Shown piece by piece: positions 1-9,235 of a DNA stretch of 49,658 nt (positions are counted from its first letter, which is position 1; every line of letters begins with the position of its first letter). Below the pieces are notes generated by a model. It was not told the DNA's origin, ran no database searches, and saw nothing but the letters and a program-made list of their open reading frames with translations. The stretch covers positions 1 to 49,658 of the IMG/VR virus record IMGVR_UViG_3300026078_000036. One strand, 5' to 3'. The stretch is from a virus. The translations under genes and the position numbers were made by a program.

Positions 1-5
1 GGTTA

Positions 6-971
6 TTAAAATGTTTCTGCGTTAGGGTCCTCTTCTACTACAGGCGTTTGCACATCGGGGGACGGTGCCGGGTCCTCGTCGTCCTCCCTCATAATGGTAT
101 ATTCTGCCAGTGGCGTTTCGTCGACGTCGAAATCCTTAGCGCCTGCATTTTCGTTTATTTTGACGATTTTAAGGTTAATGTCGCGCTCCATAACTGACTG
201 CGGAATGAGCTTTGAGTTATAAGCGTGTTTGATAACCGTTTTTCGCCATGATTGTGCCTCATCGCTCACCCACATAGGGACCTCTAAGTCTACCTGATAT
301 GTTTCTTGTCCGCCGCTTTTATATTTAGTGATCTTGCCCCCGTTTTTATCTGCGATAGGCTTGTCTTTTAAATATTGCTTATAAGACTGACTACGGTTGT
401 CGCGGATATTATAAACATCTACATCATTCATTATGAAGATTAGCGGGCGCGTAGTCGCCTTTAACTCTATCACAAAGTAAACGTGCGTGATTTTGCTTTC
501 TTTGGTGCGGTTGCCCGGCTTGTGTTTCGTTATTTTTTTAAAGGGCATCACTTCGTAGTCGAATTCGTCGCAATCGTATACGACTTCGGGCTGATGGGCA
601 AATTGAACATTCGGATTGTCCTGTATTTGCTTTAATCGGCCTTTCCATCCTACCTGAAAAGTGAGCTTTGAACCCATCGCAATTAAATACCCCTCCCCCT
701 CATGAAGGGTAACGCCTGAAAGATTTAGCATTACTGCTGCTTCATAAACGCTAAACCGGTCGGTAACCTTTGAACATGCACGATCTGCGAGGTATTTATT
801 AAATAACAACCTTTCCAGCTCGTAACGCTGTTCCGCCTCTTCGGGACTCACGCCCCTTGTTTTAACGGCGGTCTGTATCCAGTTATCCTTTACCGCGTCG
901 TCGTTAATTACGGCCTCATTGGACTGAAGGGCCATAATACCCTTGTACGTTAATTCTAATTTGTTAGACAT
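6..971 (-). CDS. recT: RecT-family single-strand annealing protein
   Basis: A 321-residue protein of the RecT/Redbeta superfamily. It would coat single-stranded DNA left by a 5'-3' exonuclease and anneal it to a complementary strand during phage recombination. The RecT core is visible: VGWKGRLKQIQ near residue 108, VVYDCDEFDYEV near 131, a HKPG motif near 150, and a C-terminal WRKTVIKHAYNSKLIP stretch near 243, typical of RecT. The last 50 residues are acidic and probably disordered. The ATG at 971 lies about 25 bases after a Bacteroidota-type promoter with -7 at 1003-1010. The likely nuclease partner is the RecE-like gene at 47710-48405 and the likely single-strand partner is ssb at the right edge. 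Family call is firm; substrate details are inferred from the family. Confidence 0.88.
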   Translation of the reverse strand: MSNKLELTYKGIMALQSNEAVINDDAVKDNWIQTAVKTRGVSPEEAEQRYELERLLFNKYLADRACSKVTDRFSVYEAAVMLNLSGVTLHEGEGYLIAMGSKLTFQVGWKGRLKQIQDNPNVQFAHQPEVVYDCDEFDYEVMPFKKITKHKPGNRTKESKITHVYFVIELKATTRPLIFIMNDVDVYNIRDNRSQSYKQYLKDKPIADKNGGKITKYKSGGQETYQVDLEVPMWVSDEAQSWRKTVIKHAYNSKLIPQSVMERDINLKIVKINENAGAKDFDVDETPLAEYTIMREDDEDPAPSPDVQTPVVEEDPNAETF

Positions 972-1002
972 ATACTTTTGTTTTTGGTTATATCTTAAAG
1001 CT

Positions 1003-1080
1003 CAAAGTTACACAATCCGGTTAAACTTCCAAATATTTTTGCAAATATTTTTGAGAATACATTTTTCCGGCGTATCTTTG
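1003..1080. promoter_or_regulatory. Divergent promoters with tandem operator (recT / rightward cluster)
   Basis: Two divergent Bacteroidota-type promoters share one AT-rich operator. Leftward (recT): -33 as CAAA at 1030-1033, 19-bp spacer, -7 TAACTTTG read on the minus strand at 1003-1010. Rightward: TTTG at 1050-1053, 19-bp spacer, TATCTTTG at 1073-1080. The operator at 1030-1053 is two abutting copies of CAAATATTTTTG, a slightly degenerate form of the CAAATATATTTG pair found at other promoters here. It overlaps both -33 boxes, so one bound regulator could block both directions. A copy of the TTGAGCTTT motif (as AAAGCTCAA) overlaps the recT -7 region at 997-1005. Confidence 0.75.
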
Positions 1081-1101
1081 AGGCATAAAAATAACAGATA
1101 T

Positions 1102-1338
1102 ATGGCAGCACTTAATCACATTTTAAACATTCGTAAGCTGGCGGAGCTGGCAACCGGCGAAAAAATGAGCAATGTATATTACCAGCTCAACGACGCCGTT
1201 AAGGGAAACACTTCAGCAATCGACATTAGGACGATTAGGCAGGTTAAAGGTATTATGCAGACCAAACACGCTGAATCTATCGCTTTTTTAAATAACTTAG
1301 AAAAGGATATTAAAAAGCGCGAAAGCTCAAAGAAATAG
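1102..1338 (+). CDS. Small basic protein, first gene of rightward cluster
   Basis: A 78-residue lysine-rich protein that I do not recognise. The ATG at 1102 was chosen because it lies 22 bases after the -7 box at 1073-1080; an upstream extension of the frame would run through the promoter and operator. It is predicted to be mostly helical, with a stretch near residues 10-30 that could be a small helix-turn-helix, but I see no diagnostic motif. The stop is preceded by a copy of AAAGCTCAA at 1322-1330, inside the last codons. As the first gene behind an operator-controlled promoter divergent from recT, a regulatory role is possible but unproven. Confidence 0.7.
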   Translation: MAALNHILNIRKLAELATGEKMSNVYYQLNDAVKGNTSAIDIRTIRQVKGIMQTKHAESIAFLNNLEKDIKKRESSKK

Positions 1339-1366
1339 CTTATTCTTCACTATTAAATAAAATCAC

Positions 1367-1906
1367 ATGGAACGACACCACCTTTTGCCGGACCTGGAAC
1401 CGGACCAGCTCGCCGCATGGATTATTCGTAACTCTGTAGGCGAGCCGCAACAGGACGAGCGCAAAACATACTACTCCGACGAAGAAAAGGCGGAGATGGA
1501 ACACGAAAGCAGCAATAGCGGGCGCGAACTGGGCCGTCTTAAAGCTATTGAAAAGCAGGTTAAAGACTACATAAAAAAGGGCAACCTTACTGAAAAGCCT
1601 ATCACTATTGTAATACCTGTAACGATTGGCGTAGACGCACTGGACCGCAACCGCTCGCAGAATTACAGCAACCTTGAAAAAGGATACGATGTTGAGCGCG
1701 TTGAGCTTTACCGTGTCCCTAATCCGTCAGAAAAGACGATGGAATTCTTTTCTATCGACGGCAATCACTTTGCCGACCGTACAACCGGCATGTCGCAAAA
1801 AGAAATCCGTCAGTATTGCGGCCTTTATGTCGATCATTCTACCGGCGCTAAATTTGATGGCGATGGCGTGATTCACGAAGACGACGCGGCGGCCGCTGGA
1901 TTCTAA
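1367..1906 (+). CDS. Hypothetical protein, 179 residues
   Basis: A soluble acidic protein of unknown function, second gene of the rightward cluster, 28 bases after its neighbour. The N-terminal third is charged and probably helical (DEEKAEMEHESS near residues 38-49). The middle carries a beta-rich stretch (KPITIVIPVTIGVDALD near 77-93), and the tail ends in an alanine-rich acidic patch. No membrane segment or signal peptide is seen. The ATG at 1367 fits the spacing. It probably shares a transcript with the genes at 1102 and 1954, ending at the terminator near 2747. Confidence 0.7.
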   Translation: MERHHLLPDLEPDQLAAWIIRNSVGEPQQDERKTYYSDEEKAEMEHESSNSGRELGRLKAIEKQVKDYIKKGNLTEKPITIVIPVTIGVDALDRNRSQNYSNLEKGYDVERVELYRVPNPSEKTMEFFSIDGNHFADRTTGMSQKEIRQYCGLYVDHSTGAKFDGDGVIHEDDAAAAGF

Positions 1907-1953
1907 CACAATGTTTAAAAGCTCAAACAATCACCTTAAAACCACTTAACAAA

Positions 1954-2718
1954 ATGAACGAAGAGAAAAAATTTAACTTCACGCTTCCTGAGAATGCAGT
2001 AAAAGACGGTAAACTGGAAATTCTCATCCGCGAAGTAGATACCACCAATGAAGTGAAAGTACGTGACAGCTTTGCGGCTATCGGACTGACTGTTTTACTC
2101 GCTTCAGTAAGTACTTTTATTTCACAGTACGCCGCATGTGTCTTAACGACAGTCAAATCGCTGATCAAATATAGCTTTAACCCTGATGCGCTAATCTTTG
2201 AATTTTATGAAAACCCGGCAGATAAAGACGCCGCAGTCGTAAAAGCGAAGCTGGAAAAGCACCCGGACTTATTGGTTTGGAAGCTAAACAGTGACACAAA
2301 TAAGATCACGCAAAAAGAATTTATTCAGCTTATCCGCAAAAAGGGCTACATGTTGGATTCTCCTAACGTTGCGGAAGCGATGATTAAAAAGCTACAGACC
2401 TTTGAGGTTAAATTTGAAACGACTTTAAAAGAAGCGGACGACCGTAACGGGAATAAGGAATCTAACTTCAAAGAGACTATGCGGCAGACGGAAGGCGCTA
2501 TCGAAAAGGAATTTTCTTTATCAACTCCCCTGTACGTTGGAACTGAACCGGTAAGGCTCAATATCGTTGTTGAACTGGATCGCGGGAACAATAACGCGCC
2601 TGTATTCTCTTTCTATTGTAACACCATTGAGCAACTACTACGCGACGAAGGCAAGCGGGCTATATCTGCGGAAGTGGAAAAATTTAAAGATACTTACACC
2701 TGTGTTGAGGTGCAATAA
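1954..2718 (+). CDS. DUF2303-like (YfdQ-like) protein
   Basis: A 254-residue protein whose layout resembles the DUF2303/YfdQ phage family: a short acidic N-terminus, a mid-region with WKLNSDTNKITQKEFIQLI near 109-127 followed by an SPNVAEAM-like stretch, then KFETTLKEADDRNG and a C-terminal beta-rich part containing STPLYVGTEP and RLNIVVEL. The role of that family is unknown, though members are often near phage recombination genes, as here beside recT. A hydrophobic stretch at residues 41-66 is not convincing as a membrane helix. AAAAGCTCAAAC lies at 1917-1928, just upstream of the start. Family assignment is by pattern and moderate. Confidence 0.6.
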   Translation: MNEEKKFNFTLPENAVKDGKLEILIREVDTTNEVKVRDSFAAIGLTVLLASVSTFISQYAACVLTTVKSLIKYSFNPDALIFEFYENPADKDAAVVKAKLEKHPDLLVWKLNSDTNKITQKEFIQLIRKKGYMLDSPNVAEAMIKKLQTFEVKFETTLKEADDRNGNKESNFKETMRQTEGAIEKEFSLSTPLYVGTEPVRLNIVVELDRGNNNAPVFSFYCNTIEQLLRDEGKRAISAEVEKFKDTYTCVEVQ

Positions 2719-2746
2719 TTTTCTAAGTTGGCATAGATATATAAAC

Positions 2747-2776
2747 AAAGGGCGGGTGTTTACCCGCCCTTTTCTG
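2747..2776. terminator. Bidirectional terminator between converging genes
   Basis: Perfect stem AAAGGGCGGGT / ACCCGCCCTTT (2747-2757 and 2762-2772) with a 4-base loop, followed by T residues rightward and preceded by A residues for leftward transcripts. It closes the rightward cluster (1102-2718) and the leftward late operon, whose last gene stops at 2777. Confidence 0.9.
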
Positions 2777-4801
2777 TTATGTTAGTTTTGGTTTAATCGT
2801 CTTCGACCATATATTCGGGGACCCTGTTTTCGTCTTCGTGACGACGTGAATGTTACCCATATCGTCCGTGACATTATTATACCATACTTCTGTGCCTACT
2901 GGATAGCTGCCGTATGTAGCTTCAATATTAGTAAAGCTCACATCGGCCATTACCACTGCTGTATCAATATATACAGGTCCTCCCAGTATACCGACGCGCC
3001 CATCGTCTGAATTACGGCAAATAACCTGTCGGGAAGTAGTGCTGCTTAATGTGGGTGCCGCTGGCATGGAAATAGTATTATCTGCCGCCACCTGAAGCCC
3101 GAAGCCCAGGCGCACTGCGTTAGTTGCCGACAGCGCCATTATCCCGTCCGGCGTTAATGTCATGCTGCCAATAACTGCGCCTATTGCATCACAAATAAGC
3201 CTAACGGTTGCCGATACGCCAGTAGTAGACCAAATAGAGTTTAGAGCGCTACCAGCCTTGTTTACGTAAAAATCGCCGCCTAATACCTGGAAGGCTCCGC
3301 CCTTTAACATATTCATCCAAACATCATTGCCTGGATTAAAGCCCATCTGTGCTATTAGGGAGCCGTCAGGTGCGCCCCAAACCGCCGCGCCGCTGTATCC
3401 GCCGTCTGCCGGCAACACGCCCCGTATTGCCTTAAAAAAACCTGTTTGCGGGTCCGCGACTTGCGCTTCGGTGGAAACGCTGTTGAACCTGGGGTTATTT
3501 GGGTCGTACTGTGAAACGCCCTGCTTCATTGGCAGGTTAGTGATAGACGACATGTCATAGGGTGCATTCACGTAATAGGTAGGATCGAAAACGGGTGCGA
3601 TTATTTCTATTAGCGTGGATGCCTTATTGTCTATGTTGTAGCTTACCTGATTCCCGAAGGCTGGCACTTCTGGCGTTGGGAAGCTCTTCATAAATATGGG
3701 GGCGATAAAGGAGCAGTGGCCCATCGTTCCCGGCCTTAGCTCAATATCAGGATAAAGCCCATTGCCAGCTACGCTGTTAATGCCGAACCTCTCGCCGATG
3801 AAGGTCATAAAGGTGTGACCGCCGTAGGTGGTCAAGCCCGTACCGCCTGAAATTTCATACCGGTTGCCGGACCAGTACGCATAAAGTCCACTATATAAGG
3901 CGACGCCCCTATCGCCATTTTCAAACAGATTGCCCACTACATAGCTATTGCCCATAAATCCGGTAGCCGCCAGGGCGCAAATACGGCGATGCGCCGGGTC
4001 GCGCAAAACGTCTGTTCCTGTGTGTGTAAAGTATGGAAGCCCCGCGCCTATCTCGTTGTTTACGATGTAAAAATCACCTGCCGCATCAATATGGACAGCG
4101 CCCCGGAAGTCATTATCGCTTACCCAGTCAGTAGGCGCAGCGCCTAACCATCCCTGTATGTTACTATCCTGCAATACAAACGCCCCGCATTTACTTTTAA
4201 TGCCGTATTTGGCGCAGCGGGTAAAGTTGCAGTTAATAATCTTGTTAAATGTACCGGCCCAGCGAACAGCGGCAAAAAGATTTGGGTTTGTAGTAAAATC
4301 CGCATCAATATAAATGCCGATCATTTCGCAGTTTTTGGCGTCGTCCTCGAACTCAAAGACATGTGTAGCGCCAGGGGCCGGAAATATTTTTGAAGGCACC
4401 CAGGACACCCAGTTATCGCGAGCAAGTTGATACGATACAAGGTTAATGCCCTGCGGAACTTTAATGTCTTTTACCTTGAAATTGCCTTCAGGGAAAATAA
4501 CAGTCGCGCCGCCGCCACCTTGACCGCCCCAGTAATTTGTCTTTAAGGCGTTGATAGCTTTTTGAACGGCGACGCTGTCATCGGTCACGCCGTCACCCTT
4601 TGCGCCGAACCACTTCACATTTACGCCGCCCGTCCAGTTTAGCCGAAAATATTCGGTATCCATCTTGCGAAAGATGGTTCCGTCACATTTGGCATCCGTC
4701 ATTGCCGTGCCATCTATCCAGTTAGTCACCTTACTAAAGGTTTGCCATTCTTTCGTATTAGAATTAAGCATACCGTAAAGGTCGTTGTTAATACGTTCCA
4801 T
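2777..4801 (-). CDS. Beta-helix tailspike (pectate-lyase-superfamily fold)
   Basis: A 674-residue receptor-binding tailspike, probably a depolymerase acting on host surface polysaccharide. Residues 62-83 carry the N-terminal signature of the pectate-lyase-3 superfamily (VKWFGAKGDGVTDD), followed by about 350 residues of short beta repeats (for example GIYIDAD, NKIINCNF, YGIKSKCGAF) expected of a right-handed parallel beta-helix. A different beta-rich C-terminal domain starts near residue 450 and may trimerise or bind receptor. The ATG at 4801 is chosen over an earlier in-frame start at 4873 because it follows the neighbour at 4813 and sits just behind the AAAAGCTCAAAAAATG context. Being last in the tail module fits a host-range protein. 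The exact polysaccharide and catalytic residues cannot be told from sequence alone. Confidence 0.85.
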   Translation of the reverse strand: MERINNDLYGMLNSNTKEWQTFSKVTNWIDGTAMTDAKCDGTIFRKMDTEYFRLNWTGGVNVKWFGAKGDGVTDDSVAVQKAINALKTNYWGGQGGGGATVIFPEGNFKVKDIKVPQGINLVSYQLARDNWVSWVPSKIFPAPGATHVFEFEDDAKNCEMIGIYIDADFTTNPNLFAAVRWAGTFNKIINCNFTRCAKYGIKSKCGAFVLQDSNIQGWLGAAPTDWVSDNDFRGAVHIDAAGDFYIVNNEIGAGLPYFTHTGTDVLRDPAHRRICALAATGFMGNSYVVGNLFENGDRGVALYSGLYAYWSGNRYEISGGTGLTTYGGHTFMTFIGERFGINSVAGNGLYPDIELRPGTMGHCSFIAPIFMKSFPTPEVPAFGNQVSYNIDNKASTLIEIIAPVFDPTYYVNAPYDMSSITNLPMKQGVSQYDPNNPRFNSVSTEAQVADPQTGFFKAIRGVLPADGGYSGAAVWGAPDGSLIAQMGFNPGNDVWMNMLKGGAFQVLGGDFYVNKAGSALNSIWSTTGVSATVRLICDAIGAVIGSMTLTPDGIMALSATNAVRLGFGLQVAADNTISMPAAPTLSSTTSRQVICRNSDDGRVGILGGPVYIDTAVVMADVSFTNIEATYGSYPVGTEVWYNNVTDDMGNIHVVTKTKTGSPNIWSKTIKPKLT

Positions 4802-4812
4802 TTTTTGAGCTT

Positions 4813-5043
4813 TTAAATGTCGAAAACGTCGTTTGTATATGAAGCCGGAACGCTCCCGTTTGTAAGGAACCACGGCAACTCATTGAAAGTGTGTATTCCG
4901 TCGCCAACTTTCATTCGGGGAGTAGTCAAAGGGTCCGCCAGTGCTATTTCGCCCTTCAGCAACAATGTGTCGGTTGCTTCCCATTCTGCCGTGGTTGCGG
5001 TCTTGTTCATGACCCGCGCATTTACGATAACCATATCCGCCAT
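4813..5043 (-). CDS. Mtd N-terminal-like small tail protein
   Basis: A 76-residue protein matching the domain at the N-terminus of the Bordetella phage major tropism determinant and many tail fibres: a basic start with an alternating pattern (VNARVMNKTATTAEWEA), LLLKGEIALADP, then RMKVGDGIHTFNELPW. In other phages this module anchors or starts a receptor-binding protein. Here it is a separate gene just before the tailspike, so it may act as an adaptor or be a detached N-terminal domain. The stop lies 11 bases before the tailspike ATG. No reverse transcriptase or variable repeat of a diversity-generating element is present. Confidence 0.7.
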   Translation of the reverse strand: MADMVIVNARVMNKTATTAEWEATDTLLLKGEIALADPLTTPRMKVGDGIHTFNELPWFLTNGSVPASYTNDVFDI

Positions 5044-5055
5044 ATCTGTAAATTT

Positions 5056-5892
5056 TTATCCGCCGTTTCCATTAAAGACCAACGGCGGGTGAATAATATC
5101 TGTACCGGTATATATAACAAGCTCGCCCAGGTCCCCAATAATGGTAATGCCCGTGAGTATGTACCCCGTTTCGATCAGCTCCACATCGCCCTTACTCTTT
5201 ATGTTTTCCGGTGCCGTGGAAATATTATAGGCGCTATTTACCGTATACTGGTATAGGTTTATAAATATTCCGTCCATCTGTAGCACGGCGGTAAAGGCTT
5301 TGTGCTGTGCGTCGGAAAACTGGTAAGTCTCTAACTTCTTCACCTCATCCCGATAGATGACCGTGTTACGCTTAACCCGATCACTCAACGCCCTATATTC
5401 TTCTTTTTCAAACGGGAACTGTAAGTCTATCTGTGTCATGGGGAGACGCACGCCTATATAAAAATCGGCCGGTAGTCGCTCAAACCCGTAATTGTACGTA
5501 TTATACGAATGCCTGTAATGCAGGTAAGATGTAATACCCCAGGGATCAGAATACGTGCACAAGAATAGGTTTGATCGGGCCATTACCTTATCGTTAGATG
5601 TGTTATAAATAACAAAGGTATATTCGCCCGGCATAATCAGCGGAAACGTAAACGTACTGAAGATGTTGTAAATATCCTTTCCTGGTGAGGCGACGATCAC
5701 GTCTTTTGCAAGCGGGCCGATACCTGCCTGCACGATAGTATTTTTCTTCCAAATGTCCAGTCGGAAGGCGGCAAAATCAGGGTCATTAATGGCCTCATCA
5801 AAGTTTATATAAAAACTATACTTCTCGCCCGGCACATATACAGGCGTGGAGCAGGCCCCGTGGTTTTTTGCGTATGCTTTATTTATTGCCAT
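5056..5892 (-). CDS. Putative tail-tip/baseplate protein, 278 residues
   Basis: A beta-rich, aromatic-rich protein (FYINFDEAIND, MPGEYTFVIYNTSNDKV, YLHYRHSYNTYNYGFERLP) without membrane segments, placed between the tail-tip genes and the tailspike. It resembles unnamed structural proteins from Bacteroidota siphoviruses; I cannot assign it to a named family. The start at 5892 is preceded by AAAAGCTCAAAGG, the recurrent motif. Spacing to both neighbours is about 12 bases, so it is translated as part of the late operon. Role as an upper-baseplate or fibre-connecting protein is inferred from position only. Confidence 0.65.
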   Translation of the reverse strand: MAINKAYAKNHGACSTPVYVPGEKYSFYINFDEAINDPDFAAFRLDIWKKNTIVQAGIGPLAKDVIVASPGKDIYNIFSTFTFPLIMPGEYTFVIYNTSNDKVMARSNLFLCTYSDPWGITSYLHYRHSYNTYNYGFERLPADFYIGVRLPMTQIDLQFPFEKEEYRALSDRVKRNTVIYRDEVKKLETYQFSDAQHKAFTAVLQMDGIFINLYQYTVNSAYNISTAPENIKSKGDVELIETGYILTGITIIGDLGELVIYTGTDIIHPPLVFNGNGG

Positions 5893-5903
5893 CCTTTGAG
5901 CTT

Positions 5904-6797
5904 TTAAAACAGTGGTTCGATAATGACCTGCATTGTGTCATATATATTTGGTGCTAATACCTCGCCGCCAATGTACCCACGCCCAGGCGTGCCGAAGGTA
6001 TCGACGAGGTCCGGACTGCCGGACTGCCGAACGACCATTCTATGAGGCGGCAACGGGTCCAGATGAACGTCATAAACGCCTAATTTATCGGCTAAACCTG
6101 ACGGCATTTTTACTGTTATGCTTTGATTTGCCATTAAATAGATGCGATACTGATATGTATCTACGCCGACCGTTACTTCAGCGATGAACGGGGAAACAAC
6201 GTCACTATTATTAATGATAGTGACGTTTGCTGTAAGTGCTATAAGCGGGCAAAACCGCATGTCTTGCGCTGGTAATACCTGATCAGCATCGGGTATTGTA
6301 TTGTCTACAATAACCAGCGGAATAACCGGCTCGTTGCTGTCCTGGTATATCTTGTATCGTTCCATCCATGTCACAATACCGGTATTTGTGCCGCCTGATA
6401 ATGTACATGTCGCCGAAGGCGGGTAGCCTATCCAGTTCGTGAAGCGTTCGCCTATGTCTATGGTCAGGATACCTTCGTTTGATTGATGGCCCGCCTTATC
6501 CTTGAACTTATATTTTATGAGCTTTGCGCCGCTATCGTTTTTACTGTCGGCGTAATATATCACCTTCTGGCGCTTCAGGGAAAATACGGGCCTTGTTGAG
6601 GGCGGAGTATCCATGTAAACTTCGATTGTCGATTCGTCAACGCCATATGTGGCCGTTACGTACGGCAACAGGTCTATTTCGTATTGAAGTTGCCCCCCTT
6701 GCGGGTAACCATGTGTATGATTACCCGCAATAACGTCGAAAGGTGCTTTTGTAAAAGCACCGTCCCATATTAAAAAGTTATTTTTATTTAGAATCAT
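5904..6797 (-). CDS. Putative tail-tip/baseplate protein, 297 residues
   Basis: A beta-rich protein of unknown fold, probably virion structural. The ATG at 6797 overlaps the TGA of the upstream gene (stop 6794-6796) by four bases in an ATGA arrangement, favouring it over the longer frame starting at 6818. It contains proline- and glycine-rich loops (GNHTHGYPQGGQLQ; FGTPGRGYIGGEVL) and a conserved-looking ERFTNWIGYPPSATC stretch. Translational coupling to the 813-residue tail protein suggests the two are made in fixed ratio for the same substructure. No enzymatic motif is visible. Confidence 0.65.
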   Translation of the reverse strand: MILNKNNFLIWDGAFTKAPFDVIAGNHTHGYPQGGQLQYEIDLLPYVTATYGVDESTIEVYMDTPPSTRPVFSLKRQKVIYYADSKNDSGAKLIKYKFKDKAGHQSNEGILTIDIGERFTNWIGYPPSATCTLSGGTNTGIVTWMERYKIYQDSNEPVIPLVIVDNTIPDADQVLPAQDMRFCPLIALTANVTIINNSDVVSPFIAEVTVGVDTYQYRIYLMANQSITVKMPSGLADKLGVYDVHLDPLPPHRMVVRQSGSPDLVDTFGTPGRGYIGGEVLAPNIYDTMQVIIEPLF

Positions 6798-9235
6798 AGT
6801 TCGGCGATTTTTAAGCATTCAAATGTAGCGGTCTGGTTCGGGGCGTCATAATTACAGTTGCGGACGTGGCAAGAAACTAACCGGCCTTTTCTGTTTTTCG
6901 TCACGATGAACCCACGATCCCGATCTGTGCCTGTAACACCTGTTAAGCAATCCGCAAGGTCCCTATATTGCGGCCACGTTAGCTGGTGCTTAAAGACAAT
7001 TTTCTTGTTTTGATAGTAAGCTGTACGACCATTATATGCGATCAGCTCAATATCTGCATTTTCTTTAATTTCGGTCTGCCTTGTCCACCTGGGAGGCGTT
7101 TTAACGAACTTTGTAACCAGGTTACCGTTTTGTTTGGTAAAGGTATTTTTAATTATGGACTTGTCGGGTTTAGCCCATAGTGCAGCATTGAACACGGGCG
7201 ACCAGTTGTAAAACATGATTCCAGGCGATAACCTCGCACCATACAAAGTTTGAGGGCTGAATACGCCAGTTACATACTCGAAAGGCTCCGTCGTTTCGTT
7301 CCGCTTGTTTTTGGTAGGGTCGGCGTTCAATACCTGAATGTCCGCAGCTGCGCCGGTCATTGGCGACGGCGTCGGGGTTACCTGATACGATTCTGGAACA
7401 CCTGTATTACCAGTATTGGCAATGACGATGGTAAAGCTCATTCCGTCGTTAGGGTCGCCGGGTGCTACGATCTTCAATATTTGACCCGCTACGGCGCGGA
7501 GCCTGCGAACCGGATCGGGTATTATTACGGCTCCCAGGGTTGTATAATAACACCGTTCAAATGTTGGTGGGTCCTGGTAAGGTATAATAAAGGTGTTATC
7601 ATCTTCACTTAAAGAGGTGCTGGGCTTCTGTGCGAACTGCTCCCGTCGCTGCTTTTCAATAAGGTATCCTGAAGCGATAAGCACGCATTTGCGGGAAAAC
7701 TTCTTCTTAAACGAGCGTACCGGTAATAGATATGTGTGTTCCGTATTGAATTCGTCCAGGCTGTTAAGTTCGTCCTCTGCGGTCTTTTCATACCCCAGCT
7801 CCACTTCATTGTATGTAGTCGCCTCGTCGAATCCTTCTTCGTAGTCGTACGGGTCTAAAAAACGGGCTATTTCGCCGCCTTCATAGTAGAATCCCATAGG
7901 CTCTATTACTATGCGGTCCAGGCCCCCTATTTTGCGAAAATTCAAACCTATGTTCCAGATAGCCTGCATACTTTCTATCAGGTCTTTAACAGACACCTGG
8001 ACCGGCCAGTCGTTCACATTAAAGTTCCGCAAGGCATAGCCGTTTGTAATAAAGGTTTTATAAGCCCAACCGCCAGGGCCAAAGAATGAGCTTACCACAC
8101 TGTTTGGTACGTTGGTAATAGACTGCATGCACATATTCAGCAGGTCAAACAAATTATAACCAGTACACGGCGCATCGGGTGCGGTAGTTGCCTGACTGAT
8201 AGTAATATTCGTCATTGCGCCATAATACCTGGCGTCCTGAAGAAATGCTGATGATTGTGTTAGGGTTTTGATCCCGATGTAGACTTCGTCGTTTATGTCT
8301 AAGCTCACATTAAGCGTGTAGTCAAATATGAAATTCGTTTCCAACTGGAAATAAAGATCATAATAATAGGTTATAGGCGGTCCGAACTGAACCAGCGAGC
8401 CGTCCGACGCTTTCTTTATGTTTATAAACGGAACCACCCGCGCTTCATACATTTGGCGGGCTGGCGCAACCACCGTTTCCCCGTCTACTAAATGGAAAAA
8501 TACATTACCCCAAAAACGAACGGTCGCCACTCCCGCTTCGGTAGCCTTCAGCTGATAGCGCGATTCGTCCCACGGTTTGTGGGCTACGCTCGTAAAGGCG
8601 TCCGGCATGGACGTAAACCCGGTTAGCTCTGTGGTAGTCTGGTTAATCGTTTCGGGCTGGTAATACATTTCCGCCCTAGTATAATCAGTACCCAAAAACT
8701 CGCATTCTGTTTGCGTTTCCTGCTCCGACTTCGCCATCTTTATAATTTCCTTCGGGCGCATAGTAACGGTCAGTTTTTCGGCAGGCGTGAGTGGCCGACC
8801 ATCCATTGTGGCGAATTCATTCGCGGTAACCTTTGTTTCATATCGGGTGCGGAATAGTTGTTCAAAGGTGGTCTTTTCAATGCTGGCGGTAATCCCCAGG
8901 TCGTTGTCGTTGTAAGTGGTCAGGTTGACTGTCCCAGCGTAAAGCGTCTGATAACTACCTGTTTCAAAACTTCCGAATTCAAAGCCGATTTGACCGTCGC
9001 CGCCGTCTATGTCGTATATTTCTTTGATGAATACGCCGCCGCCTTTCGGGGTGTGCGGGAATGTCAGCTTTACATCGTCTTCGACGAACTCGAAATTAAC
9101 ACCGTAAAACTGTTCATCCCTTTGCAACATTAGCTTTACTTCATCCCAGCCGACAGGCTCCTGGATAAACAGTTCGCGCCCTGCCGGAGTGGAGAGCGTA
9201 AACCGATCAGGTGATTTATATAAATTCTCTTTCAT
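6794..9235 (-). CDS. Large tail-tip / tail-associated protein
   Basis: An 813-residue protein directly following the tape measure, the position of the distal-tail and tail-associated proteins of siphoviruses. Its ATG overlaps the tape-measure stop by one base (TAATG). It begins with a phage-tail-like stretch (RFTLSTPAGRELFIQEPVGWDEV), has long beta-rich segments, and a hub-like middle part with QVSVKDLIESMQAIWNIGLNFRK near residue 415, reminiscent of domains in baseplate hub proteins. The C-terminus contains ten or more aromatic residues in short beta strands. It likely forms the tail tip onto which the smaller proteins and tailspike assemble. Specific subunit identity is inferred from order. 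Confidence 0.7.
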   Translation of the reverse strand: MKENLYKSPDRFTLSTPAGRELFIQEPVGWDEVKLMLQRDEQFYGVNFEFVEDDVKLTFPHTPKGGGVFIKEIYDIDGGDGQIGFEFGSFETGSYQTLYAGTVNLTTYNDNDLGITASIEKTTFEQLFRTRYETKVTANEFATMDGRPLTPAEKLTVTMRPKEIIKMAKSEQETQTECEFLGTDYTRAEMYYQPETINQTTTELTGFTSMPDAFTSVAHKPWDESRYQLKATEAGVATVRFWGNVFFHLVDGETVVAPARQMYEARVVPFINIKKASDGSLVQFGPPITYYYDLYFQLETNFIFDYTLNVSLDINDEVYIGIKTLTQSSAFLQDARYYGAMTNITISQATTAPDAPCTGYNLFDLLNMCMQSITNVPNSVVSSFFGPGGWAYKTFITNGYALRNFNVNDWPVQVSVKDLIESMQAIWNIGLNFRKIGGLDRIVIEPMGFYYEGGEIARFLDPYDYEEGFDEATTYNEVELGYEKTAEDELNSLDEFNTEHTYLLPVRSFKKKFSRKCVLIASGYLIEKQRREQFAQKPSTSLSEDDNTFIIPYQDPPTFERCYYTTLGAVIIPDPVRRLRAVAGQILKIVAPGDPNDGMSFTIVIANTGNTGVPESYQVTPTPSPMTGAAADIQVLNADPTKNKRNETTEPFEYVTGVFSPQTLYGARLSPGIMFYNWSPVFNAALWAKPDKSIIKNTFTKQNGNLVTKFVKTPPRWTRQTEIKENADIELIAYNGRTAYYQNKKIVFKHQLTWPQYRDLADCLTGVTGTDRDRGFIVTKNRKGRLVSCHVRNCNYDAPNQTATFECLKIAEL

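Noticed and set aside
4817-5092. Rightward frame of 91 codons opposite the Mtd-N-like gene
   Set aside because: Runs antisense to a well-supported coding gene and has low-complexity Ser/Val/Ile content typical of a shadow frame.
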